Shown here one piece after another: positions 1 to 7,584 of a stretch of DNA of 64,000 bases. A program made the translations under genes and the position numbers. This DNA comes from Flavivirga sp. 57AJ16 (GTDB lineage: Bacteria; Bacteroidota; Bacteroidia; Flavobacteriales; Flavobacteriaceae). Each line of letters starts with the position of its first letter. The first letter of the stretch is position 1. The stretch lies in contig NZ_JAQZAT010000018.1 of NCBI RefSeq assembly GCF_028736925.1, forward strand, positions 35,402 to 99,401, read 5' to 3'. Below the pieces are notes generated by a model. The model made no database searches, was not told where the DNA came from, and worked only from the letters and a program-made list of their open reading frames with translations.

Positions 1-306
1 TATCCTTTCTATTCTGATGGTATCTGGTTTTTAACCCAAATGAGACGTTGGGGACAAATTCCTGAAGCCAAAACGGCAGAATGGTACGGTGAAACTATTA
101 AAGATATATACAGACCGGATATTTGGACAAAAGCTGCTAAACTTTTAGTAGAGGAAGGAAACATTCCAGCCGGAGATATTCCAACAACAGATGGTTATAA
201 GCCAGCTACTGCAGATTTTATAGATGGAACAACCTACGATGCCAAAGACCCTATTTCATACATCAATAGTTTTAAAATTGGTAACAAAGATAAGGCTGTA
301 CAATAA
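1..306 (+). CDS. nrtA: nitrate-type ABC transporter substrate-binding protein, C-terminal end (partial)
   Basis: The reading frame is open from base 1, so this is the last ~101 residues of a longer protein whose start lies outside the window. The tail ([16 protein letters not shown] and following) resembles the C-terminus of NrtA/CmpA-family binding proteins, which capture nitrate or bicarbonate for an ABC importer. It ends 27 bases before a permease and two ATPase genes of the same transporter type, which supports the call. Nitrate rather than another anion is inferred from the family and gene order. In diderm NrtA proteins the chain is exported to the periplasm, but the signal peptide is not in view. 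Confidence 0.75.
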   Translation, partial: YPFYSDGIWFLTQMRRWGQIPEAKTAEWYGETIKDIYRPDIWTKAAKLLVEEGNIPAGDIPTTDGYKPATADFIDGTTYDAKDPISYINSFKIGNKDKAVQ

Positions 307-333
307 TTAGTAAAGTAAATTAATAAGACAAAG

Positions 334-1443
334 ATGAAGCAAAGTATAACATTAGGAAAAGTAACCAAATTGATGGGCTTAGGATTTTTAAGCACAATTA
401 AAGATTTATTTACTGGGAAGCTAGAAAAGGAAGATTTTAAAAATTTCCTACGTAAAGTGGTCGTACCAATTGCTTCCATTTTATTATTTATAGGTCTGTG
501 GCATATGGGCTCTAAGACTTTGTACAACATAGAAGCAGATTTTAGAATTAATAAGGCATTAGAAGAGCAAGGTCAAGCAGCGGCAGATGCTGTTGCTGCT
601 TGTATAGCTCTGGGAGAGGATTCTAGTTGTAAGCCAAATACGTTGCCATCACCAGCACAGGTGTGGGAATCTTATCGATCCTTATTGAGGGACCACAATA
701 TAATTAGTGCAGATAAAGCGGCATTTATAGAAAAAACAGCTGCTTTAAATGAAAAGCGACTTGCAGAAGGAAAAGATGCGATTACCTATACGGGAAGACC
801 ATCGTTCGTAGATCAAATATTTAGAAGTTTAAAAACTGTGTTTGCCGGATTTTTACTGGCACTATTTATTGCTGTACCGCTAGGCATATTCATTGGGTTG
901 AGCCCTACTTTAAAGAGTGCTTTCAATTGGTTTATTCAAATTTTTAAACCTGTTTCTCCAGTGGTTTGGTACTTGTTGGTATTCATGATCGTAAAGACAT
1001 TATTGATTGATTCCAATGAGGATAGCTCATTTACCATTTCGTTTATAAGTGTAGGATTGTGTTCTATGTGGGCCACTTTGGTAAATACGGCCATGGGGGT
1101 ATCGAGTGTGGATAAAGATTATATAAATGTGGCGAAAGTATTGAAGCTAGGGAATTTCCAAAAAATATTTAAGGTGGTTCTACCATCGTCTTTACCATTA
1201 ATTTTTACGGGTTTAAAAATTACCTTATCAGTAGCGTGGATGGTTCTAATTGCTATTGAATTATTGGCACAAAGTCCTGGCTTAGGATTGTTTGTTTGGG
1301 AGGAATTCCAAAATGGCGCAAATGACTCAAACGCAAAAATTATTGTTGCGATGTTCGTGATTGGAATTATTGGTTTCTTATTAGATCGATTGATGTTGAC
1401 CATACAAAACTGGGTGAGTTTTGATAAAACTGATGCGATTTGA
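334..1443 (+). CDS. nrtB: nitrate-type ABC transporter permease
   Basis: This is a 369-residue integral membrane protein of the NrtB/SsuC/TauC permease family (BPD_transp_1). A first membrane segment lies near residues 45-62. A hydrophilic periplasmic loop of about 100 residues follows, containing LPSPAQVWESY. The transport core (about 160-360) has several membrane spans and the coupling region ending in LLAQSPGLGLFVWEEFQN. The long loop after the first span makes it longer than the ~280 residues usual for NrtB. It would form the inner-membrane channel energised by the two ATPases encoded next. The first ATG, 27 bases after the binding-protein stop, is a sensible start. Confidence 0.85.
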   Translation: MKQSITLGKVTKLMGLGFLSTIKDLFTGKLEKEDFKNFLRKVVVPIASILLFIGLWHMGSKTLYNIEADFRINKALEEQGQAAADAVAACIALGEDSSCKPNTLPSPAQVWESYRSLLRDHNIISADKAAFIEKTAALNEKRLAEGKDAITYTGRPSFVDQIFRSLKTVFAGFLLALFIAVPLGIFIGLSPTLKSAFNWFIQIFKPVSPVVWYLLVFMIVKTLLIDSNEDSSFTISFISVGLCSMWATLVNTAMGVSSVDKDYINVAKVLKLGNFQKIFKVVLPSSLPLIFTGLKITLSVAWMVLIAIELLAQSPGLGLFVWEEFQNGANDSNAKIIVAMFVIGIIGFLLDRLMLTIQNWVSFDKTDAI

Positions 1444-1530
1444 AGGGAGTTGGAAGTTAGAAGTTGGAAGTTGGGAGTAGGGAGTTTGAAGTGCGAAGTA
1501 GGGAGTAGGGAGTTGGAAGTTTAGCTTGTT
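1444..1530. repeat. low-complexity GA-rich imperfect tandem repeat
   Basis: The spacer after the permease stop is built from variants of GGGAGTTGGAAGTT, GGGAGTAGGGAGTT and related heptamer-like units. It contains no ORF. It lengthens the intergenic distance in an otherwise tight operon to 185 bases. Such purine-rich arrays are common in Bacteroidota spacers and may vary in length between strains by slippage. Confidence 0.7.
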
Positions 1531-1628
1531 TATGGATAAGTATTTACTGAAGACTGAGGACCAACGCCCAAAATAAAAGGATGAGTAAGTATAAATAACT
1601 AAACAGGTAAACGAAAGAACATTTTAAA

Positions 1629-2480
1629 ATGGCATACTTAGAATTAAATAACATTTACAAGACTTACGGACAGGGAGAGAACGAAACCGAGGTGCTTTCG
1701 AATATTAATTTATCGATTGAAGAAGGGGAGTTTGTTGCGATTGTGGGGTTTACAGGAAGTGGGAAAACGACTTTAGTAAACTTGATCAATGGCCTTATTG
1801 AACCAACAAAAGGAGCCGTTTTGTTTAAGGGAGCACCTGTACAGGGTACGAGCCATGAACGCGGGGTGATTTTTCAGAATTACTCGCTATTGCCTTGGTT
1901 AACCGTAGGACAGAATGTGTATATGGCGGTTAAAGAGGCCTTCCCAAAGCATAGTAAAACCGAGTTGAGCGCTATTGTTGCCGATTATGTGGAAATGGTA
2001 GGGTTAACACCTGCGATTAATAAACGCCCAAAAGAATTATCGGGAGGAATGCGCCAACGAGTGGCAGTTGCAAGAGCTTTAGCCATGAAACCTGAGATGA
2101 TTATTATGGATGAGCCACTTGGTGCTTTGGATGCCTTGACACGTGGTAATTTACAAGATGAAATTTTAAATATTTGGGAAAAAGATAAGCGTACGGCATT
2201 GTTGATTACTAATGATGTGGATGAAAGCATTTATATGGCAGATCGTATTATTCCGCTGCGCCCGGGACCAAATGCTACGCTTGGGCCAGAGTTTAAAATT
2301 GATATTGATCGCCCACGCGATAAGACTGAAATGAACGATAATGCAAATTTTAAGAAAACCAGAAACGCCATTATCGAATATCTAATGGATATAGGTAACG
2401 AGCGTAAAACGGAGACACAGGATTTGATTGAACTACCCGATTTGAGTCCGAAGGATTTTGTTAATCAATTTAAATATTAA
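1629..2480 (+). CDS. nrtC: nitrate-type ABC transporter ATP-binding protein 1
   Basis: This 283-residue cytoplasmic ATPase energises the importer. Walker A is GFTGSGKTT at about residues 40-48, the signature is [15 protein letters not shown] near 137, and Walker B is [12 protein letters not shown] near 158. The switch loop reads [10 protein letters not shown], with Asn195 where family members normally have His, so its own ATP site may be weakened. It lacks the C-terminal binding-protein-like domain of cyanobacterial NrtC and resembles NrtD in length. It ends 6 bases before the second ATPase, so the two are surely co-transcribed. The gene symbol is by family and position only. Confidence 0.8.
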   Translation: MAYLELNNIYKTYGQGENETEVLSNINLSIEEGEFVAIVGFTGSGKTTLVNLINGLIEPTKGAVLFKGAPVQGTSHERGVIFQNYSLLPWLTVGQNVYMAVKEAFPKHSKTELSAIVADYVEMVGLTPAINKRPKELSGGMRQRVAVARALAMKPEMIIMDEPLGALDALTRGNLQDEILNIWEKDKRTALLITNDVDESIYMADRIIPLRPGPNATLGPEFKIDIDRPRDKTEMNDNANFKKTRNAIIEYLMDIGNERKTETQDLIELPDLSPKDFVNQFKY

Positions 2481-2486
2481 AATGAG

Positions 2487-3317
2487 ATGAGTACTATAAT
2501 TGAGCATAAAAAAACCAAGGTTATTACTGATAATGGGCTTTTTCCTTCGAGTGAAGTGATGTTGGATTTGAAAAACCTTAAGAAAGTGTATCCAACCCCA
2601 AAAGGTGATTATGTGGTTTTGGAAAATTTGAATCTTCAAATAAAAAAAGAAGAATTCGTAACCATTATCGGGCATTCTGGATGTGGTAAAACAACGATGC
2701 TTTCTATGATTGCCGGATTGAATCCAATTTCTGGAGGTCATATTTCAGTTTTAGGAAAACATATAAAAGGCCCAGGACCAGATAGAGGAGTCATTTTTCA
2801 AGCCCCTAGTTTAATGTCTTGGATGACGTCACTTCAAAATGTACTATTGGGTGTGAACAACGTTTTTCCGCATGCTACAAAAGCACAGCGTAACGATATT
2901 GCTAAATACTATTTACAGAAAGTAGGTTTGGAGGACGCTTTTAATAAGAAGGCTTCAGAATTATCCCAAGGGATGCAACAACGTGTTGGTATTGCCAGAG
3001 CATTTGCCATAAAACCTAAAGTTTTATTATTGGATGAACCTTTTGGGATGTTGGATTCTTTAACTAGAGGAGAACTTCAGGATATACTTATTGAAATCTG
3101 GAATAAAGAAAAAATTACAGCGGTTATGATTACGCACGATGTGGATGAAGCGATTTTTTTAGCAGATAGGGTAGTGATGATGACCAGCGGACCAAAAGCG
3201 AAAATCGGGGATGTTTTAAATATAGATTTTGAAAGACCAAGGACACGAAAGGCTGTTTTAGAACACGACGATTATTACAAATATAGAAAACATTTAATAG
3301 ATTTTCTAGAGCATTAA
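2487..3317 (+). CDS. nrtD: nitrate-type ABC transporter ATP-binding protein 2
   Basis: This 276-residue protein is the second ATPase of the importer. Walker A is GHSGCGKTT at about residues 62-70, the signature is LSQGMQQRVGIARAF, and Walker B is LLLDEPFGMLD. The switch histidine is present in MITHDVDEA. Gln replaces the second Gly of the usual LSGGQ signature. With the preceding gene it would form a heterodimer in which the two ATP sites are not equivalent. It has an N-terminal extension of about 30 residues before the ABC core. Confidence 0.82.
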   Translation: MSTIIEHKKTKVITDNGLFPSSEVMLDLKNLKKVYPTPKGDYVVLENLNLQIKKEEFVTIIGHSGCGKTTMLSMIAGLNPISGGHISVLGKHIKGPGPDRGVIFQAPSLMSWMTSLQNVLLGVNNVFPHATKAQRNDIAKYYLQKVGLEDAFNKKASELSQGMQQRVGIARAFAIKPKVLLLDEPFGMLDSLTRGELQDILIEIWNKEKITAVMITHDVDEAIFLADRVVMMTSGPKAKIGDVLNIDFERPRTRKAVLEHDDYYKYRKHLIDFLEH

Positions 3318-3429
3318 ATAAGCAGAAAACAAAAGACTTATTTTGGTATTTTAGAAATTGTGAAATAGATGGGAATTTCATCATAATAGGATAACTACGG
3401 TCATAAACAAACAAATTTTTAAAAAAGTA

Positions 3430-3592
3430 ATACCAATTATGAATTAAAATGAGCTACAGAAAGCGACATAGCTTATTTGTTTTAGCCAGCTGTGAGTTAT
3501 TTGCATAGCCTAAGCTATGGAAATGATGAGAAAAGAGAAAAAACGAATTAATGAATGAGTTTGAATGGCGTATTTTAATTCATAATTGGCAT
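3430..3592 (-). mobile_element. MITE-like element family A, copy 1
   Basis: This is a 163-bp non-coding element with terminal inverted repeats ATACCAATTATGAATTAAAA / TTTTAATTCATAATTGGCAT. A small palindrome, GCATAGCCTAAGCTATGG, lies in the middle. Two further copies in the opposite orientation occur at 15394-15556 and 35274-35437. It fills the spacer (3318-3632) between the ATPase and the porin gene. It carries no ORF, so any movement would depend on a transposase supplied in trans. Confidence 0.75.
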
Positions 3593-3632
3593 AAGTAACA
3601 AACAAAAACTTAAAACTTAAAACCAAGGAAAC

Positions 3633-4910
3633 ATGAGAAAACAATATGTATTAATAGGCTTAATGGCATTGATAGTTCAATTTGCACAAGCACAGTTTAC
3701 TTTAGATGGTGAATTTAGACCACGAGCAGAGTACCGTAATGGATTTGGTACTTTAATAGCAGATGATGCCGATGCAGGATTCGGAATTTCAACCAGGGCA
3801 CGTTTAAATGCTGGATATAAAACCGAAGCTTATAAATTTTATTTTAGTATCCAAGATGTTATGGTTTGGGGAGAGAACAGGCAAATTCTACCTTATGACC
3901 AAAATAATTCTTTCGCAATATTTCAAGCATGGGCAGAAATTAATTTAGGTTCAGGATGGTCTACTAAATTAGGACGTCAAGTATTATCTTACGATGATCA
4001 ACGTATTTTAGGCGGTTTGGATTGGGCGCAGCAAGGTCGTAATCATGATGCAGCATTAATTAAATACAAAAAGGGTAAATTTATATTGGATGTTGCTTTA
4101 GCTTTTAATCAAGATTATTCAAACCCAACTGGATTTATAAATACAGGAACTGCTTATAATACAACAGGCTTCTTTTCATATAAAACCATGCAGTATGCCT
4201 ATTTAAATAAGACTTGGGAAAACTTTACAGGAAGCTTATTATTAATGAATAATGGTTTTCAAGAATTTGATACTAACAGCGACGCAGATGGCGTAAGTAA
4301 TCTACAAACTTTGGGAACGCACTTAAACTACAAAAAAGGAAGTTTTGGAGCTGCACTCAATGCTTATATCCAAACAGGAAAACGCCAGGGTGAAGTTGAT
4401 GTAAAAGGCGCTCATTTATTAGGACTAGAGTTTACCTATAAGGCCGCTCCTAAAGTTGGTTTAGGTGCTGGTATAGAAATTATTAGCGGAAATGATGGCG
4501 ATGCAGGAGAAACAGGTGCTTTCTTCCCGTTATATGGAACTAACCACAAATTTAATGGCTTTATGGATTATTTCTATGTAGGTAATCATGCAAACTCGAT
4601 TGGTTTAGTCGATATTCACGTAAGTGCAAACTTTAAACTAAGCGAAACGTCTAGCTTGATGGTAAAAGCTTTAAACTTTAGTGGAGAGCAAGATCTACCA
4701 AGCGGAGAAAATGCTTTGGGAACAGAAGTTGACATCGTATTTAAGAAAGCGTTTAAAGGTTATACTTTAGTAGCGGGTTATTCGCAAATGTTTGCAAGCG
4801 ATGGCATGTATGAGCTTAAGGGCATTACTGAAGATGCAGCAGCTAGTGGTCAAAACTGGGCTTGGGCCATGTTAGTAATTAAGCCAAAATTTTTAAATCC
4901 TAGCAAGTGA
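3633..4910 (+). CDS. alginate-export-type outer-membrane porin
   Basis: This is a 425-residue secreted protein with a signal peptide (MRKQYVLIGLMALIVQFAQA, then Q). A long beta-rich barrel of the alginate_exp family follows, beginning FTLDGEFRPRAEYRNGFG. It contains the typical LGRQVLSYDDQRILGGLDW stretch near residues 120-140 and ends in an outer-membrane-type strand. Family members form monomeric outer-membrane channels. Here the gene follows a nitrate-type ABC importer rather than alginate genes, so I infer a channel for the importer's anion. Export of alginate is not supported by anything nearby. Confidence 0.75.
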   Translation: MRKQYVLIGLMALIVQFAQAQFTLDGEFRPRAEYRNGFGTLIADDADAGFGISTRARLNAGYKTEAYKFYFSIQDVMVWGENRQILPYDQNNSFAIFQAWAEINLGSGWSTKLGRQVLSYDDQRILGGLDWAQQGRNHDAALIKYKKGKFILDVALAFNQDYSNPTGFINTGTAYNTTGFFSYKTMQYAYLNKTWENFTGSLLLMNNGFQEFDTNSDADGVSNLQTLGTHLNYKKGSFGAALNAYIQTGKRQGEVDVKGAHLLGLEFTYKAAPKVGLGAGIEIISGNDGDAGETGAFFPLYGTNHKFNGFMDYFYVGNHANSIGLVDIHVSANFKLSETSSLMVKALNFSGEQDLPSGENALGTEVDIVFKKAFKGYTLVAGYSQMFASDGMYELKGITEDAAASGQNWAWAMLVIKPKFLNPSK

Positions 4911-5032
4911 ATATAAAAGGTTATAGTATTAGCTATGGGCAATCATTGGACTGAGTACAGACCAAGTACTTTTAAAAAAGCAGCGAAAACCTTTTTTAAC
5001 AAAAGGAAGAGGCAGTCAGAAAAGTAATAAAA

Positions 5033-5085
5033 TTTGTCATTCAGAACGAAGTGAAGAATCTCACAGCGAAAAATCTCATCATGAT
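5033..5085. repeat. dispersed REP-like sequence
   Basis: The motif TTTGTCATTCAGAACGAAGT at 5033-5052, continuing to 5055, recurs in reverse complement at 43122-43144. It lies in the 4911-5604 spacer, which otherwise holds low-complexity sequence and the hairpin pair at 5326-5496. A 62-codon frame at 5094-5282 overlaps this repeat-like sequence and is not credible as a gene. Confidence 0.55.
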
Positions 5086-5325
5086 AGGATCGAATGAAAA
5101 CAAAAGATAATTTTGTTTATGTACTAGCCAAAGGAACTAAAGAGAGTTTTAGATTCTTCAGTCGTGCCTCCCTGTCTGCCGACACTACGGTGAGTACCCA
5201 AATATTGATAAAGAATGGAAAAAATAGTAAAAAAAGAAATAGCAAAAAAAAGGTTAAAGAATTAGAGTCTAAGATCAATTAATAATAGAAAGTCAGAATA
5301 GATTTAAGAGTTTGAAAAAATACTG

Positions 5326-5496
5326 TTTGTCATTCCTGCGAAGGCAGGAATCCACTAGACAAGTAAAAAAGTCTAATGTTTAGAAGCATCTTTCCAATAG
5401 ACATTAGTTAAAAAATAGAGGAGATAAAGAAGAATTATAAAATACATAAAGAGTTTTAGATAACGAGTGGATTCCTGCCTTCGCAGGAATGACAAA
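5326..5496. repeat. 31-bp perfect inverted repeat pair with palindromic arms
   Basis: Arms at 5326-5356 and 5466-5496 are exact reverse complements over 31 bases and are separated by 109 bases. Each arm itself contains the hairpin ATTCCTGCGAAGGCAGGAAT. It resembles the short palindromic repeats scattered through many flavobacterial genomes. No coding sequence is inside. Confidence 0.75.
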
Positions 5497-5604
5497 GCAA
5501 TTAATTAAGATGTGTACTCACGGTAGGGTATTTCATATAAATTTATAAATAATCCTGTGTTGTATTTACTTTACAGAAATTGGTTTACCGTTTTTTATTA
5601 AATT

Positions 5605-5883
5605 TCAAATACAATAGCTTACTTTATTAATGAATACGACTCTTTCTTCGTCGTTACATAATAAATGATTTTTATATCTATTCCTATGTTCAATAATATT
5701 CATACCCACACCAGGATAAATAACGTGTACAGCTTGTTGGTATAAAATCTCATTAAAATAACTAAATGTTTCGCTAGTGTGCATAAAGTTAACATACGAA
5801 ATATGGCGTTCAGCAATCGTTTGTTCAATTTCGGCAGGAGCATTATTGGAAAATATTAAATTTTTATAAAGAAGTCGATTCAA
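5605..5883 (-). CDS. hypothetical protein, possibly truncated
   Basis: This 92-codon frame uses a TTG start. The frame stays open upstream to a TAA that overlaps the end of the family C element at 5922. It has no signal peptide or membrane span that I can see, and I recognise no family. Its composition is protein-like (for example VIYPGVGMNIIEHRNRYKN). The absence of an ATG before the element suggests that the 5' end may have been lost when the element inserted. It could equally be a chance frame. Confidence 0.3.
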   Translation of the reverse strand: MNRLLYKNLIFSNNAPAEIEQTIAERHISYVNFMHTSETFSYFNEILYQQAVHVIYPGVGMNIIEHRNRYKNHLLCNDEERVVFINKVSYCI

Positions 5884-5921
5884 ATCGAAAGATAGGTGGT
5901 TTATGGTATCAGGGATTTTGG

Positions 5922-6176
5922 ATTAATTAACATTAGTGTCCGACTAAAGACGTAAGACCGCTTCGCTATTAGAACCAAGAACAAAGACATGATTTTAACT
6001 AACAGACAAACAGAGACACCACTATTGTATTACATCCAGAAACCTAAATATTTTTTGATAGATTTAACTGGTATTAAAAGCAAGGCGTCTAATCTGTAAT
6101 GCTTTTACTTATACTATTATTGATGGGCTTCAAATAATAGTCAATAGTTTTAATCGGACAACAATAATTAATTAAC
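5922..6176. mobile_element. MITE-like element family C, copy 1
   Basis: This is a ~245-bp non-coding element. Its imperfect terminal inverted repeats are TTAGTGTCCGACTAAA on the left and TTTAATCGGACAACAA on the right. The sequence ATTAATTAAC occurs at both outer edges (5922-5931 and 6167-6176) and may be a target duplication, although it is itself nearly palindromic. A closely similar copy lies at 16257-16492. It carries no transposase, so it is probably a derivative of an IS with matching ends. Confidence 0.7.
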
Positions 6177-6439
6177 TAAAAATCATCTTTTTAAATGAAA
6201 ATTGGTATAAACCGAGCTTTTCACCAATATGGATTAAAAAAAAGCAGAATAGTGTCAAACGGCATTTTAAATATATACTATTTTAGCACCGTATAAGAAT
6301 TCTTATATAATTTAGATAAAAAACATTCATTTAATTTTCAAAAACACGTTTACAAGTTAAATGACATATTATACAATCTTTGCTTTATTTTGTATAATTC
6401 GACACTTAAACCCTATCTGTTGAGCAATTTTTGATTCTA

Positions 6440-6610
6440 AAAAAAATAGATCATGTAAAAGATTTATTGACAGAAGGATAATTGAGTTTAAATGAAATCG
6501 CCTATAAGCTAAACTACAGTAGTAGTTCGCATCTCTCGAAACAATTTAAAAAAACGACAGGATTTACTCCTTCTTACTTTGTAAGACTAAAAAGGAGGTT
6601 GAATCCTTAA
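6440..6610 (+). pseudogene. AraC-family regulator remnant (HTH end only)
   Basis: The frame reads KIDHVKDLLTEG, then an in-frame TAA at 6479-6481, then LSLNEIAYKLNYSSSSHLSK and KQFKKTTGFTPSYF to a stop at 6608-6610. This is the second helix-turn-helix of an AraC-type DNA-binding domain. The stop falls where relatives usually have Glu, so a single GAA to TAA change explains it. Nothing upstream encodes the rest of the domain. The intact response regulator follows 17 bases later. Confidence 0.7.
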
Positions 6611-6627
6611 TATAACTAATAAGTTAA

Positions 6628-7074
6628 ATGACAACGAAATTATTAAATATTATATTGGCAGATGATGATGCCGATGACAGGGAGCTTTTCAAAGAAGCCA
6701 TCAAGGAATCTGGATTGGAAGCCAACATAACCATGTTTGAGAACGGATCAAACTTAATAAAGCACCTGCGTAAACCTGGCGTATTACTGCCCGATATCCT
6801 TTTTTTGGATCTTAATATGCCATGTATGAGTGGCGTAGATTGTTTAAATCATTTAAAGAAGGAGTCAGAGCTTAAAGATATTGCGATTGTAATATATTCT
6901 ACATTTTCATCTGACAGGGATATTGAGACCACTTTTTTGGCAGGAGCAAGCATTTACTTAAATAAACCTAACAATTTTCAAACCTTAAAAAACATTCTCA
7001 AGAAAGTATTGCAACTTGATTGGCAATATCAAACTTCTATTTTAAACAGAAATAATTTCTTGTTTAGACTGTAA
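6628..7074 (+). CDS. single-domain response regulator (Rcp1-like receiver)
   Basis: This 148-residue cytoplasmic protein is a lone CheY-like receiver domain. It shows the acidic pocket ADDDADD near residues 11-17, the phosphoacceptor Asp in ILFLDLNMP near residue 61, the Ser/Thr switch in VIYSTF, and the conserved Lys in LNKP near 112. There is no output domain, so it would act through a partner, typically a hybrid or phytochrome-like kinase in the Rcp1 group. No kinase is encoded nearby. Its neighbours are broken regulatory genes (AraC remnant upstream, CheB fragment downstream), so it may be the surviving part of a lost signalling cluster. Confidence 0.85.
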   Translation: MTTKLLNIILADDDADDRELFKEAIKESGLEANITMFENGSNLIKHLRKPGVLLPDILFLDLNMPCMSGVDCLNHLKKESELKDIAIVIYSTFSSDRDIETTFLAGASIYLNKPNNFQTLKNILKKVLQLDWQYQTSILNRNNFLFRL

Positions 7075-7139
7075 TGAGATTAATGTATTGTTGTATCGAA
7101 TTAATATTTTATTGAAGACATTTTTTAAATACACAGAAA

Positions 7140-7316
7140 ATGAATTTTTCTATGTTAGATACGACAAGGAGTTTTTGGATATTCCCAATAGGTGGTTCCG
7201 CAGGTGGTTTTAGAGCAGTAAAAACAATACTCTCCAACATACCAAAAGGGCTTATACCAAATGAATTTCAAAATAACCGTAAATATTTTGAATTATTTTT
7301 AGATCAGATGAAATAG
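7140..7316 (+). pseudogene. CheB-type methylesterase N-terminal fragment, cut by a MITE-like element
   Basis: From the ATG at 7140 the frame gives a short leader and then FPIGGSAGGFRAVKTILSNI PKG. This is the opening beta strand and nucleophile loop (GGSAGG) of the CheB methylesterase catalytic domain. Similarity stops at about 7254, exactly where the family B element begins, and the frame then runs into a stop at 7314-7316 inside the element. The rest of the gene is not found after the element. Confidence 0.6.
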
Positions 7317-7486
7317 AAAATCTAAGCATAGCATTCGTTACGGTTATATACCCAGTCAAGCTGAGCACATGTTTTATATAGAAATAAGAGCTAAAAAGAA
7401 ATCGAAGATTCATGAACACCTATTTTTAAAATGAAAGATAGTGAACTAAACAAACATTATAGGTTGTTTTGATGTTTATTTGGTAT
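7254..7486 (+). mobile_element. MITE-like element family B, copy 1
   Basis: This is a 233-bp non-coding element starting ATACCAAATGAATTTCAAAA and ending ATTTGGTAT followed by TACTT. It shares most of its length with 59411-59642, including the internal motif CCAGTCAAGCTGAGCACATG. It shares its outermost bases with family A. It interrupts the CheB-like fragment. Confidence 0.7.
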
Positions 7487-7522
7487 TACTTCCTATTTTG
7501 TGGTATTTATGTTATAAAGAAC

Positions 7523-7567
7523 AAAAAAGAGGGGACGGTTATTAAAAACCTCAATCCCCTCTTTTTT
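7523..7567 (-). terminator. bidirectional intrinsic terminator after the left PUL operon
   Basis: AAAAAAGAGGGGA (7523-7535) pairs with TCCCCTCTTTTTT (7555-7567) around a 19-base loop. A run of T follows on both strands. It sits 18 bases past the stop of the last left-arm gene. Confidence 0.75.
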
Positions 7568-7584
7568 ACATATTAAAACAATTT

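Noticed and set aside
1444..1530. CRISPR-like array
   Set aside because: The units are short, imperfect and lack unique spacers. No cas gene is present in the window.
5094..5282. 62-codon plus-strand frame after the porin
   Set aside because: It starts in a REP-like repeat and ends in a lysine/serine low-complexity tail, with no family resemblance.
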